NCBI GenBank assembly: GCA_028293325.1
Contig: JAQGPA010000137.1
Span: 1 to 55,960, forward strand
Direction of reading: 5' to 3'
DNA: 55,960 bases
DNA from: Pedosphaera sp.
GTDB taxonomy: Bacteria; Verrucomicrobiota; Verrucomicrobiia; Limisphaerales; Pedosphaeraceae
How positions within the stretch are numbered: position 1 is the first letter of the stretch; each line of letters starts with the position of its first letter. The translations under genes and the position numbers were made by a program. The notes beneath the pieces were generated by a model. It did no database searches. It was not told the origin of the DNA and saw nothing but the letters and a program-made list of their open reading frames with translations. Shown piece after piece: positions 1 through 8,642 of this stretch.

Positions 1-1259
1 AGATTTTGGCGGATTTGCTCGTAATCAGCCATTTTGCGGCTGGCCTCGATGGCTTTGACATCCCAGTCTTTGGACGAGGCTTCCAGATTTTGAACCTGCA
101 ACTCGACGGTCTGGCGCCGACGAGCCAGTTGATTTAGTGCTTCATCGCGCGAGATTTGAACGAGTTTTTTCTGAGTCGCAATGTCTTCGTTCAACTTGAT
201 GATTTTGGGATGCGCCGGGCGCAGGAAGCGGGAAAGCTCATCGCGCTTGGACTTGAGCAATTCCATCTGCTGGTTCGCCTTGAATAATTCGAGCTGCGGT
301 TCCGCCAGGGTCGCCGACATTTCTCTTGCAGCGACTTCGTCTGGCGAGGATTCACCTGAGATCGCGCCTCCGTGGCCGGTCTTCATTTCGGTCCATTGCT
401 CGGGCTGAAGGGATTTGAGCAATCTCAGTTCAGTGCGCAACGTGGCTAACTGCCGGTTCAGCGAGGCAAGATAGCTTCCGGCGCTGTTGCCTTGCTCCTG
501 CAGAAATACGACGTTGTTCGAGGACTGGAAAGCGTGCAATTTTTCCTGCTGCGCCTCCAACTCTCCCTTCAACTGCGTCACCTCGGTGGCCAGGGATGCG
601 GTAGTCCGCTCGGAAGTCTTCTCGCGAGATTCCTTTTTGAAGCTCAGATACGCCTCCATCAGATCATCAAGAAAGGCCCGGGTGGAGTCAGGCTCTGCGC
701 CGACGGCCCGCAATTCCAGCGTGCTGCTTTTGGAACCTTCCAACACTTTGACTTGGAACGGAAACGGCGGCGGCACATTGCCGCTGGCGGTAGCGCCGGA
801 AGCAAACAGGCTTCTCCCGACGGTCTTCACCTCGTGGAAGATTTTCAACCGCGTTTCGCCGCCTCCGTTGAGCGTGGCGGAGTTTGGTTTGAATTGCTTA
901 TATAGCTTGTCCAGGGCGCGGTTCTGAATCGCCGGGCTGCGCAACAATTCCGCCTGCGTCCCAAGAAAATTGATCAACTCCTCCGTATAGAGCCGGCCTT
1001 CGTAGATATCGAGTTTGCCGGTCAACCACATGCGTGCCTTCGACTCGTACGCCGGGGCGGAACTGGCGGTCAGGAAATAGACCGGAGTAAGCACCAGGAT
1101 CAGGGCCAGGACTGTCATCCACCAGTACCTGCCTAGAAGAAGCCACCAGCGGTGCATCCGTCCATAGAGCATTGAAGCCGAGACGAATCTATTCGCCGGG
1201 GCAAGCAAATCCACCGCTGGGGTGTTAAGCTGGTTGTGGCTGTTCATCGAGTGCTCCAT
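1..1259 (-). CDS. Exopolysaccharide chain-length determinant (Wzz/GumC-like), partial
   Basis: The open frame runs off the left edge, so only the N-terminal ~419 residues are visible. An ATG at 1259 overlaps the TGA of the upstream export gene (TGATG), which suggests translational coupling; a second in-frame ATG lies at 1247. After a cytoplasmic lead ending in a WW/GRYWW-rich stretch there is one membrane segment at about residues 46-65 (TVLALILVLTPVYFLTA). A periplasmic part follows, with long coiled-coil stretches from about residue 210 (TEVTQLKGELEAQQEKLHAF) and the family-typical AHPKIIKLNEDIA region near 385. This is the architecture of polysaccharide co-polymerases that set chain length with a Wza-type exporter. 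The C-terminal membrane helix and any tyrosine-kinase domain lie outside the window, so Wzz-only and Wzc/BY-kinase forms cannot be told apart. Confidence 0.85.
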   Translation of the reverse strand, partial: MEHSMNSHNQLNTPAVDLLAPANRFVSASMLYGRMHRWWLLLGRYWWMTVLALILVLTPVYFLTASSAPAYESKARMWLTGKLDIYEGRLYTEELINFLGTQAELLRSPAIQNRALDKLYKQFKPNSATLNGGGETRLKIFHEVKTVGRSLFASGATASGNVPPPFPFQVKVLEGSKSSTLELRAVGAEPDSTRAFLDDLMEAYLSFKKESREKTSERTTASLATEVTQLKGELEAQQEKLHAFQSSNNVVFLQEQGNSAGSYLASLNRQLATLRTELRLLKSLQPEQWTEMKTGHGGAISGESSPDEVAAREMSATLAEPQLELFKANQQMELLKSKRDELSRFLRPAHPKIIKLNEDIATQKKLVQISRDEALNQLARRRQTVELQVQNLEASSKDWDVKAIEASRKMADYEQIRQN

Positions 1260-1906
1260 CAATAATTTACCAACCGGGCGGGTACGACGATCAAATCATC
1301 GGGTTGAACCACCAGGTCTTTATCCAAGTCACCCTTCTTCCAAATATCCATGACATTGATGACAAAAGTCTGCTTCCCGCTCGCGGTGTTGCGAACCAGC
1401 CGCACGTTCTTTTTGTCGGAAAAATCACTGAATCCGCCGGCGCTTAAAATCGCCTTGCTAATCGTGAAATTCTCCCCCGCCGGGATCTCGTAACCGCCGG
1501 AGTTGCGTACTTGGCCCGTCACATAGACCTTGCCGGTAACACGCGTTTTGTTAACCACCTCAATGGCGATGATCACCGTGGCTTGATAGTAAAGTTGCTT
1601 CTCCAAAAGGCCTTTGACTTCCATTGCGAGTTGGAGACTGGTCTTGCCCGCGGCGTGAACCAATCCGTAGTAGGGCACTTCCAAATCCCCCGAATCAGTC
1701 ACCGTCGGGGATCGCGGTTCGTCCTGGTCTTCGATCACCCGATACGTGACACGGTCTCCGGGACCGAGCTTTTGGTGATTGTCCAAGAAGGCCATCGTCT
1801 TGACCGTCTCCTGCAAGACGAGGTGGTTCGTGTCCGCGCCGTGAACGGGGCCGCCGTATGGCAAGACTGCGAAGGTTGCCACGAGAATGATAAATCGTTT
1901 GATCAT
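1259..1906 (-). CDS. Polysaccharide export protein (Wza-like, Poly_export/SLBB)
   Basis: A secreted protein of about 215 residues from the ATG at 1906; an in-frame GTG at 1942 would add 12 residues in front of the signal peptide. The chosen start gives a clean signal sequence, MIKRFIILVATFAVLPYGGPVHG. The mature part starts with a Poly_export-type domain: LGPGDRVTYRVIEDQDEP, then DLEVPYYGLVHAAGKTSLQ. An SLBB-like domain follows, with VYVTGQVRNSGGYEIPAGE and VQPDDLIVVPARLVNY at the C-terminus. Family members form the periplasmic/outer-membrane export channel for exopolysaccharide. There is no lipobox cysteine, unlike E. coli Wza, and the protein is shorter than Wza (~379 aa), as in many Bacteroidota and Verrucomicrobiota versions. 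It overlaps the downstream chain-length gene by 1 base and follows the beta-barrel gene closely, so co-transcription is likely. Confidence 0.88.
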   Translation of the reverse strand: MIKRFIILVATFAVLPYGGPVHGADTNHLVLQETVKTMAFLDNHQKLGPGDRVTYRVIEDQDEPRSPTVTDSGDLEVPYYGLVHAAGKTSLQLAMEVKGLLEKQLYYQATVIIAIEVVNKTRVTGKVYVTGQVRNSGGYEIPAGENFTISKAILSAGGFSDFSDKKNVRLVRNTASGKQTFVINVMDIWKKGDLDKDLVVQPDDLIVVPARLVNY

Positions 1907-1976
1907 GGAGTGGAGACGCTTTGGACTTCGGAAACAAGACACGCGGTAATGTGCTGGTTCGGACGAGGCTGCCGGT

Positions 1977-3272
1977 TCAAAAAGTGTAGCTTGCGGCCAG
2001 GGTCACCTGGTTCCGGTGAAAATCCCTTGGCGCAAGGTCCGACTCCTTCAGGCGAAACTCGTAGCTCAGATCCGCCCGCCAATACTTGTGAAATTGGTAT
2101 CCCACCCGAACACCCGCCTCGTAATAAGTGAATTTTTCCTCAAAAACTCCACCAAACTCCTCCGCCACATTCACCGAAGCACTGGCTCCGAGATCAACAT
2201 GCGCGACGACCGGTGAGGAGATGGTGTACCGTACATAGGTTGTCTTCATATTGTTCGCGTTATCGCCCAAAAGCAACTCGCGCCCCGCCCTCAGTGAGTG
2301 TGAGAAAAGCCGCAATTCCTGGCGGATTCTCGCATAGGCATAGTAGCTGTCATAGTCGTTGTTTCCAAGGGCGATCGCATCGTAACGAGCAGTGTCGAAG
2401 CCGCCTCCCACCCGAAGATTGAGCTTTTCTCGAAGTGTCACCTCCACAAACGGTCCAACTCGCGCCCGCCAGTTGTCGTTGAGGATGGTTTCCCGATCAT
2501 AATTGTGCACGGACGCCTGGGATTCCAAACCTGTTTGTGCGTGGTCACCGAGATAAAGCGCGGCGCTTGCGGTGAACCATTCGGAGGCCCGGTTGAGATA
2601 CTCAAAAGAACTCGTGTTGGAAATGAAATTCTCGTGATTGTAGCCGGCTGAGAGCACCGCCTGGTTCAGGTCCCACGTGACCTCGAAGCCGGCTTGATTA
2701 TCCAGCCGCGAAAACGTGCCCACGTCGTTGAAATTGAAAAAGCGCACATCGTCGCCGGTTACACCGTTGAAGAAAAGGCTCTCCTGATAGGAAATGCGCT
2801 CGTGCAATCGAATGCGAAAATCGCCGACAAAAAGATTGAACGCCAGTTCTGAACCTGGGGCGATGAGCGGGGCGTTGGCGTTCAACGCCCGATTTTTCAA
2901 GTACCACTCGTACGAAAGCCCCAAGGAGAGTCTCAGCGTGTTGAGTTCAGTGACTGGCCATAAACCCGCCGCAGTAATTTCGGGCCTGACCAGCATATCT
3001 TCGCTGGGCTTATGGGAGTAGAAGACATTATCCGTGTAGCTTACGCCCAGGCCCGAGCTGATTGTCATACGCACCGGGCCGTAATGCAGGTTGTACTGTT
3101 CAGCCGCGATTGACTTTTTCAAGGCTTGGGCCTCACTTTCGCCAGCCAGCGATTCTCGGAGTTGCGCGTAGCAGGTATTTCCATCGAAGACTCCACAGAT
3201 GATCACGGCCAGCAGGAGCCGGAAACGCCCGCCGGGTTTTACGCAGCCTGCTCGTTGCTGGATGGTGCCCAT
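1977..3272 (-). CDS. Outer-membrane beta-barrel protein of the exopolysaccharide operon
   Basis: About 431 residues from the ATG at 3272; an in-frame TTG at 3281 is also possible. The N-terminus has a basic region and hydrophobic core (FRLLLAVIICGVFDGNTCYA). The rest is rich in alternating aromatic/polar strands, such as LRLSLGLSYEWYLKN, YVRYTISSPVVAHVDLGASASV and YWRADLSYEFRLKESD. It ends in QVTLAASYTF, with the terminal phenylalanine that beta-barrel proteins use for outer-membrane insertion. This fits the putative porin/BBP2-like barrels often encoded beside exopolysaccharide export genes, where they are thought to help polymer cross the outer membrane or anchor it. The position between the beta-helix and export genes supports that role. 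The specific substrate cannot be read from the sequence. Confidence 0.75.
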   Translation of the reverse strand: MGTIQQRAGCVKPGGRFRLLLAVIICGVFDGNTCYAQLRESLAGESEAQALKKSIAAEQYNLHYGPVRMTISSGLGVSYTDNVFYSHKPSEDMLVRPEITAAGLWPVTELNTLRLSLGLSYEWYLKNRALNANAPLIAPGSELAFNLFVGDFRIRLHERISYQESLFFNGVTGDDVRFFNFNDVGTFSRLDNQAGFEVTWDLNQAVLSAGYNHENFISNTSSFEYLNRASEWFTASAALYLGDHAQTGLESQASVHNYDRETILNDNWRARVGPFVEVTLREKLNLRVGGGFDTARYDAIALGNNDYDSYYAYARIRQELRLFSHSLRAGRELLLGDNANNMKTTYVRYTISSPVVAHVDLGASASVNVAEEFGGVFEEKFTYYEAGVRVGYQFHKYWRADLSYEFRLKESDLAPRDFHRNQVTLAASYTF

Positions 3273-3317
3273 GGGTTCCAATTCAGGCGCTCATGTGGCT
3301 GGGTGATTTTTACGTTG

Positions 3318-3340
3318 GACCTGTCTCCGCAGGACAGGCC
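3318..3340 (-). other. Intercistronic hairpin
   Basis: A perfect 6-bp stem (CCTGTC at 3320-3325, GACAGG at 3333-3338) with a 7-nt loop lies in the gap between the beta-helix and beta-barrel genes. It has no T-tract on either strand, so a processing or stability element is more likely than a terminator. Confidence 0.3.
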
Positions 3341-3389
3341 CGCTGCTTCTTATTCGAACAGCAAGCAGTTGGCTGGATGCGAAAGGCTG

Positions 3390-5090
3390 CTACTGATCGC
3401 GTCGTAGCCGGTAAAACTGGGCGTTCTCGTTGAGGGGATTAGTCACCACGTAACGGTCGCCGACAACCGGGACGTTATCGGTGATATCCGTCCACGTGTT
3501 GTCTGTCATCATGCCGGTGCATTGCAGAACCCAATTACCGACGTTCGTTGGCCAGGAAACCTGCACTTGACCATTCGCTGTCCCTATTTGCAATCGGATC
3601 AAACGAGGCAGCAGGACAAAAACGTTGAATGTCGGCCCGGTGGACGGCGAGGTAACCAAGGGGCCAGTAGGGGATGCTACCGTCAACCCCGTCATCGGCA
3701 GGTCCAGCGGCGTGCCGTCGAAGACCCCGCCCAACACCGGCGCGGCGAAGAAATCCTCAGCGTTACGTACTTCATAAACCGCGTTGGGAGCCAACAGGGA
3801 GCTGACATCCACCGGGACACTGCTTAGATTGTCCCAGTTATACACAATGATGTTCGCCCGCCCGGTCTCATACCGATTGGGCCGTATAAAGATTTTGGTG
3901 CCACTCAGGTTCCCCACGCTATAAGAACTGCCCAAGTCGTACCCCGTGGCACTTTGCCAGTCGGAAAATTCGAGCTCGTTCGAGTTTTCCAAGAATCCCT
4001 TGCCGGGTGTCGGGCACACGTAACTGTTGCCGTTCCAAGCGGCCGCTAGAGAGACCTGTGCCTGGTTCAAGTTGACCACATAATTCGGGGGTTGCGCCGC
4101 CAACAGATTTCCGGCTACAGCCGCGATGGTCCAATTTTTCATCACCAACCCCTGCGGCAGGTAGTTGTTCAGAATAGCCACGCTGCCGTTGACTCCATCG
4201 CGACCGATCTGCACTTGGTCGTCTCCGCCCGATACGGAGGAGAAGTAACCCATGTTATTCTTAAACACAATTCGATCTGCGTTTACCGCCGGGGCGTCCA
4301 CCCCCACGATCCAGTCCCGGTAAGCGCGCACATTCTGTATGGCACCCGCATTGAACGCCACATTCCCGTCCAAGGTGATGCCCGCCAGGTACAAATAATT
4401 GGTTTCATTTTCGTAAATATGCAGGTTGGCCCCGGAATTACTGAAGACGATGTTGTCCGATACCTCTCTGCCTCCGTTCGCCCCCTGCACGTACATTCCA
4501 TGGCCTTCCGCGTTGTCTGGCGAGACCCATCCGTTGTTGTACACCACACAGCCATAAATCAAGTTGTTGGAGGCCGCCTGCGACACGTAAAACCCGTGCC
4601 GAGTTTGATCATGCACAATGAGGTTGATGAAGGTCATATTCGGCGAATATGAGGAGATTCCTGGAACGATATTAATGTTGGTCGGATTGAATCCGAGGCC
4701 GAGTTCGGTGGTGGCGCGGTTCGTGTCCGAGCTGTACAGCTCAAAATCCCTGAGGATCACATTTCCCGTGCTTTGGTAAAAGGTCAGCGAACCATCAATG
4801 CGCGCCCGCTCCCCCGACATTTGGCAGAAGGTGATCGGCTGTCCGGGCGCTCCGGCGATTTTCGTGTTGATGTGTCCGATCGCGTAGTTGCCGCCGGTCA
4901 ACCAGAAGTTATCCCCCGGTTGCCCCACCTGGCCTGAAAGGGCCGTGGCCAAGTCGTACGGTAGCGCCATCGTGCCGGGGCCTGACGGAGTCCCGTTGGG
5001 GGAAACATACAGATCGTTTCCTTGGATTCCGACCGGAACGAGGAGAAGGCAGAGAACGCATAAGCTCGCGAATAGGGCAGGGTGGGGCAT
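3390..5090 (-). CDS. Secreted right-handed parallel beta-helix protein in EPS operon
   Basis: About 566 residues from the ATG at 5090. An upstream ATG at 5144 would overlap the regulator gene and put 18 residues before the signal peptide (MPHPALFASLCVLCLLLVPVGIQG). The mature protein opens with NDLYVSPNGTPSGPGTMALPYDLATAL, the DUF1565-like entry of pectate-lyase-type beta-helices. Repeated turn motifs follow (VILRDFELYS, NMTFINLIVHDQTRHGFYVS, NNLIYGCVVYNNGWVSPDNAEGHGMYV). It ends in a ~75-residue Verrucomicrobia-style domain (GNWVLQCTGMMTDNTWTDI) closing with AQFYRLRRDQ. Beta-helix proteins in EPS loci are usually polysaccharide lyases, epimerases or binding proteins; no catalytic set can be assigned. 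It lies directly downstream of the RfaH-like gene, 25 bp after its stop. Confidence 0.8.
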   Translation of the reverse strand: MPHPALFASLCVLCLLLVPVGIQGNDLYVSPNGTPSGPGTMALPYDLATALSGQVGQPGDNFWLTGGNYAIGHINTKIAGAPGQPITFCQMSGERARIDGSLTFYQSTGNVILRDFELYSSDTNRATTELGLGFNPTNINIVPGISSYSPNMTFINLIVHDQTRHGFYVSQAASNNLIYGCVVYNNGWVSPDNAEGHGMYVQGANGGREVSDNIVFSNSGANLHIYENETNYLYLAGITLDGNVAFNAGAIQNVRAYRDWIVGVDAPAVNADRIVFKNNMGYFSSVSGGDDQVQIGRDGVNGSVAILNNYLPQGLVMKNWTIAAVAGNLLAAQPPNYVVNLNQAQVSLAAAWNGNSYVCPTPGKGFLENSNELEFSDWQSATGYDLGSSYSVGNLSGTKIFIRPNRYETGRANIIVYNWDNLSSVPVDVSSLLAPNAVYEVRNAEDFFAAPVLGGVFDGTPLDLPMTGLTVASPTGPLVTSPSTGPTFNVFVLLPRLIRLQIGTANGQVQVSWPTNVGNWVLQCTGMMTDNTWTDITDNVPVVGDRYVVTNPLNENAQFYRLRRDQ

Positions 5091-5115
5091 GACTGTGTCC
5101 GCGTTTAAAGGGAAA

Positions 5116-5799
5116 TCAGAGCAAATATTTGTGCGTCGAGACATCGCTGGAATGCCCGGTCACGTCCGGGTGAGTTCGAAGCATCGGCCTGCCCGCGAAC
5201 ACCGATTCAACCCGGATGAGCGCGATCTGAGCGGCGTCCCTCCGGTTAAACAGCACGGAGTCCAGACTGAGTTCGGCTGGCACTGAGCGGCCCATAACTT
5301 CGAGGAGTATGCGTGCGCGTTGCTTACTGGGCAGCACGCAGATGATCGACGCCTTCATGCCCGCAAAGGCCCCGCTGGCGATTTCAATTTCCTCTCCTGC
5401 TACAGGCGCGTCCGTTAAGACCTTGGAACTCAGTTCGACCAAACCCTGCCGCAAGCCCTCGATCACGGCGTCGGGTATTTCCGGTATCTGATCACCAAAC
5501 CGGAGCACAGTCTTGACCGCCGAAGTGTACGTAACCTTCTCCAGCAAGAACTCCAAAGCGAAGCGCGCGAACACATAATTGGGAAAGAGGGATTCTGTGC
5601 TCCACGTACGGCCCCGCCGCGTTGAGCGCAAAAGCCGCAGTTGCGGATTAAACACCTCCACGCCCGGAATCTGCCGCAAGTGGGCTGCGGCAATGTGCTC
5701 GTGCTTCAAATGTGTACGAATACAAAACCAGACTTGCCCTCTTGGGTGAGGGGAAAGCTCCGCAATTGGTGAGGAAATTACATCCATCTCCATTTTCAC
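5116..5799 (-). CDS. NusG-family specialised antiterminator (RfaH/UpxY-like)
   Basis: 227 residues from a GTG at 5799; the ATG at 5793 is an alternative. The N-terminal NGN domain is recognisable: VWFCIRTHLKHEHIAAAHLRQ, then EVFNPQLRLLRSTRRGRTWSTESLFPNYVFARF and TVLRFGDQIPEIPD. This has the W-x-x-R/K-t and P-L-F-P-x-Y signatures of NusG paralogues. A KOW-type stretch follows near residues 132-155 (PVAGEEIEIASGAFAGMKASI). The protein is longer than RfaH (162 aa) or NusG (~181 aa) because of a C-terminal extension. UpxY/RfaH paralogues bind paused polymerase in the leader of their own operon and let it read long polysaccharide gene clusters. Its position as first gene of an EPS operon, behind a ~540-bp leader, supports that role. 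It is not the housekeeping NusG, which sits with secE/rplK. Confidence 0.87.
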   Translation of the reverse strand: MKMEMDVISSPIAELSPHPRGQVWFCIRTHLKHEHIAAAHLRQIPGVEVFNPQLRLLRSTRRGRTWSTESLFPNYVFARFALEFLLEKVTYTSAVKTVLRFGDQIPEIPDAVIEGLRQGLVELSSKVLTDAPVAGEEIEIASGAFAGMKASIICVLPSKQRARILLEVMGRSVPAELSLDSVLFNRRDAAQIALIRVESVFAGRPMLRTHPDVTGHSSDVSTHKYLL

Positions 5800-5960
5800 A
5801 TCGGCCCAGAGCCTGTTATAAACCCTTTGCCGTCACTTGGCTCTGAACGACTTGCGGATGCACCGCCAGGAACCAAGCCATGGCCTGGAACATAGGCAAG
5901 CTCTTGTAAATAAAGGGTTCCGAAAAGCCCCCCGATCAATTTCATAACAGGCTCTGGGTT
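5796..5960 (-). promoter_or_regulatory. Structured leader stem ending just before the antiterminator start
   Basis: A perfect 15-bp inverted repeat (5805-5819 and 5944-5958; arm CCCAGAGCCTGTTAT) encloses a second inner pair (AACCCTTT 5820-5827 with AAAGGGTT 5924-5931). In the minus-strand transcript the 3' arm ends 5 nt before the GTG start, so the folded stem would crowd the ribosome entry site. A 49-codon frame (5942 to 5796; MKLIGGLFGTLY..., ending GSGPM) spans this structure, and its stop overlaps the GTG start. It could be a leader peptide, but it could equally be chance. Confidence 0.45.
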
Positions 5961-6092
5961 TACTGCCCTTGCCTGTGGCACACCCGTGCTTAGAAACGCC
6001 AGCAGTCTAGACGTTGCCTCGAGTCGCGAACAGGGGGGTGAAACCCGAAGGAGGAGGGTGGGAAACACCTGAGGTAAATACGGCCCCCTCTT

Positions 6093-6104
6093 AACGCATG
6101 CGTT
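6093..6104. repeat. 12-bp palindrome AACGCATGCGTT
   Basis: A perfect 12-bp palindrome lies in the leader upstream of the RfaH-like gene, about 300 bp before its start. It could be a dimeric-regulator operator; nothing identifies the protein. Confidence 0.3.
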
Positions 6105-6325
6105 ACCGACCAGTGACAGCGAGATGGCGAACTCCGGCTTGAGCTTGCAAGTCTCTTACCGCGATAGCCAAATTCATTTCCCGGCCGGGATTACGGGGCA
6201 GGACTGGCGGTTTCCAGGCGCTTTTGGGCCGCATGTTATTACATGAAAGTCACTTTTTTGAGTGACCTTCAGTTTGAAAGCATGAATACGGTCTTTGCCC
6301 CATCCCCGGAATGGCGTGCCGAAAT

Positions 6326-6334
6326 GCTACCGCC
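6326..6334 (-). promoter_or_regulatory. ops-like element (GGCGGTAGC) in the EPS leader
   Basis: The minus strand reads GGCGGTAGCAT here. The first nine bases match the core of the operon-polarity-suppressor element through which RfaH is recruited in enterobacteria. It is in the direction of transcription of the RfaH-like gene, ~530 bp upstream of its start and just after the terminator of the preceding gene. The same 9-mer also occurs by chance inside a gene at 786-794 on the other strand, so sequence alone is not proof. Confidence 0.4.
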
Positions 6335-6342
6335 AGTCTGAA

Positions 6343-6376
6343 AAAAAACGACTGTCGAAAACGACCGTCGTTTTTT
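6343..6376 (-). terminator. Rho-independent terminator of the 6404-8368 gene
   Basis: A 15-bp stem with one mismatch (6343-6357 and 6362-6376; AAAAAACGACTGTCG / CGACCGTCGTTTTTT) carries an AAAA loop and T-runs on both strands. It starts 27 bp past the stop of the minus-strand beta-helix gene, so it can end that transcript. It is symmetric enough to work in both directions. Confidence 0.8.
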
Positions 6377-6403
6377 GCTTTGCCGCGAGGAACCAAACGC
6401 AGC

Positions 6404-8368
6404 TTAATCCGTCACATACACAGTGTAATAGCGTGTCTTGGGCTTGCTACCTGTCGTGTCGGTGTAGGAGGTGGTTGTGTTGGTGGCGGTGATCAAACCG
6501 CTCAAGTTCGTCCAGGTCGTGTCACTCAAGCTGACTTTGCTAACCACGCTGTAGACTTTGCCGACGACGCTACTCCAGGTGATTTTGACGTCGTTGCTCG
6601 GAACCTTGTCGATGGTGGTGGGCACAGCGTTGCCGGCGATGTTGACCGTGGCGCTATTCGCCGAACCGACCGTGTAGGCCGAATTCGCCGACAATGTGAG
6701 CACCGCCGTTTCCGTGCCCACATAATTGGTGGACGGCTTCGGAACCAGCGTGATGGTGGCCGAAGCCGCACCCGTTGGAATCGTCGCGGATGTGCCGAGC
6801 GTGTTGTAATCACTGCCATTTATCGCAGTGCCACCGAGCGAATAGTTCACCGTCAAAGCCGACGCCGTGCTGCCTGTGCGCGTAATCGTGAACGCGCCGC
6901 TAACCGGCCCGACGCGCGAGGCGTTTGGAGCCGTGAGCGCGATCGTGACGGTCGGCAGTGGCGTGGCGACCGTGTTGCTGACGGTGATTGTGACCGGCGT
7001 GGCGGTGGTATTGTTGCCGGCCGCGTCACTTGCCACCGCCGTCAGCGTGTGCGAGCCGTTGGCAACGGTCGTCGAATCCCACGTTTTCGCATAAGGCGCG
7101 GCCGTGAATGCGGAACCGAGATTTGTGCCGTCCAATTTGAATTGGACGCTTGTGACGCTCACATTGTCCGAGGCGTTCGCCGAAACGAGGACGGCGGAAC
7201 CGGATACCGTCACATTGTTGGCCGGCGCGCTCAGGGAAACGGTGGGGGGAGTCGTGTCGGTGACTCCATATTTATAAGCGCCGAGGTCCCACGCCCCGGA
7301 GGCCGGTCGCGCCGTACCATCTTTGTCGGTGGTAAACACCGAGGAAAGATTGAGTCCGGCGCCGATGGCCGGCGAACCGGCGCCCAAGTGCGCATCGAAA
7401 CCGCTCGCCGTCTCATTGACAAAGTGCGGGTCAGCCGAGATTGAGGTCCCCAGGGTGTAGGCATAAGTGGATCCTCCCCCGGTGAAATCGTAGCTCCCAG
7501 AGCCATTACCGAGGACGAGATTGTGATCCACCACCACTCCGCTGCCAGACGCCGCATAGGAGCCCAGCCCGTAGTGGCCGTTTTGGTACACGACATTGTT
7601 CTCGATAGAGACGCCGCTCAAACTCTGCCAGAGGATGATTCCGGCCGTGCCGTTCCACGCGATCACGTTATTGTAAACCCGCATATTGCTCACCGTGGTA
7701 TAACCGGCGACCTGCAAGCCGGTGGCGGCATTGCGAACCAGGACATTGTTGATGATAAGCTCGTTTTTGCCGCACAGATACAGGCCGTGATCGAGATTGC
7801 TGCCTGAGCGTCCGTTGTCGTGAATGTAGTTGCTCGCGTAACTATTACCGCTGGTGCCCGGGTCAGAATAGACGCCGTCCTTGCCGTTGGTGCTGGTGCT
7901 GGCAGGGTTGCCGTTATTATGGATTTCGTTGTTAATGATTTGGTTGCCGTTCCCATAAATCGCGATGCCGCCGTTGGGGCCGTTCTTGATTTCAAACCCA
8001 TCGACCACATTGTAACTGCCGTCCAGGTAGATCCCCTCGTTGCGATCCGAGGCGTTTTGTCCATCAATGACCGCCCCGCCTCGGACCTGCGACCGCAGCA
8101 CGATGGGACTGGACGCAGTGCCGCTGGCGCCCAGGTGCAATCCCCAGCCGCTGGTATGGTCGGTGTAAACCCCGGGCGCGACGAGGATCGTGGTGCCGGG
8201 GCCGGCCAGGCTGTAGGCATGGGTAATCGTCCGAAAAGGCTGCGCCGATGTTCCAGAGTTCGAATCGCTGCCTTGGGTGGACACGTACAAAGAGGCCCCT
8301 TGCGCGCGGGCCAGAGGCAGGGTTAGAGACAGCAAGAACAACCAGCGAATAGTAGTTAGGGTTTTCAC
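6404..8368 (-). CDS. Secreted beta-helix protein with Ig-like and Calx-beta domains
   Basis: 654 residues. A signal peptide (MKTLTTIRWLFLLSLTLPLARAQG) is followed by SLYVSTQGSDSNSGTSAQPF, a DUF1565-type start, and a right-handed beta-helix to about residue 365. The helix is rich in stacked asparagines (NNEIHNNGN, SNYIHDNGRSG, VYNNVIAWNGTAGIILWQ). An Ig-like Big domain follows at about 370-462 (TVSLSAPANNVTVSGSAVLV), then a Calx-beta domain at about 470-575 (AINGSDYNTLGTSATIPTGAASATITL). A C-terminal domain ends in RYYTVYVTD. Such proteins are commonly polysaccharide lyases or surface binding proteins; no catalytic residues can be assigned. It has its own terminator and no close partner, with EPS genes downstream on the same strand. 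Confidence 0.82.
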   Translation of the reverse strand: MKTLTTIRWLFLLSLTLPLARAQGASLYVSTQGSDSNSGTSAQPFRTITHAYSLAGPGTTILVAPGVYTDHTSGWGLHLGASGTASSPIVLRSQVRGGAVIDGQNASDRNEGIYLDGSYNVVDGFEIKNGPNGGIAIYGNGNQIINNEIHNNGNPASTSTNGKDGVYSDPGTSGNSYASNYIHDNGRSGSNLDHGLYLCGKNELIINNVLVRNAATGLQVAGYTTVSNMRVYNNVIAWNGTAGIILWQSLSGVSIENNVVYQNGHYGLGSYAASGSGVVVDHNLVLGNGSGSYDFTGGGSTYAYTLGTSISADPHFVNETASGFDAHLGAGSPAIGAGLNLSSVFTTDKDGTARPASGAWDLGAYKYGVTDTTPPTVSLSAPANNVTVSGSAVLVSANASDNVSVTSVQFKLDGTNLGSAFTAAPYAKTWDSTTVANGSHTLTAVASDAAGNNTTATPVTITVSNTVATPLPTVTIALTAPNASRVGPVSGAFTITRTGSTASALTVNYSLGGTAINGSDYNTLGTSATIPTGAASATITLVPKPSTNYVGTETAVLTLSANSAYTVGSANSATVNIAGNAVPTTIDKVPSNDVKITWSSVVGKVYSVVSKVSLSDTTWTNLSGLITATNTTTSYTDTTGSKPKTRYYTVYVTD

Positions 8369-8642
8369 GCCCTGAGATTGAAGTCTCCGCTCCCTCTCAG
8401 GTAAGAGTCAGCCGTCTTATATTCCTGTCGGTGTCACGCTGTTCTGCTTGTCCTATTTTGTCCGACAAGAACTGCCCTCCAAGGGTCTGTGGCTTTAGCA
8501 CGACAAAAGACATTTGTGCTCAGCTATTTCCAGACCGAGCAGATTAGTCATTTGCCCGATGTTCAAGCCAATCAAGCTCGCTTCTTTATGACATGGTATG
8601 GTCATTTTGAAGATAATTCCAAAGCAGACGACTGTGGTTTTA

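Noticed and set aside
786..794. GGCGGTAGC inside the chain-length gene as a second ops element
   Set aside because: It is on the strand opposite to transcription and within coding sequence, so it is best explained by chance.
5796..6068. A 90-codon minus-strand frame ending at the start of the RfaH-like gene
   Set aside because: It is low in protein character and overlaps a strong inverted repeat. Only the last 49 codons could be a leader peptide, noted under the leader structure; the longer frame is not called as a gene.
7820..8326. Long frames opposite the beta-helix gene and, likewise, opposite the efflux (43831-44769), NfeD (41020-42084) and dehydrogenase (37800-39452) genes
   Set aside because: These are antisense shadows of GC-rich genes with clear family motifs on the other strand; the shadow products have biased, repetitive composition and no domains.
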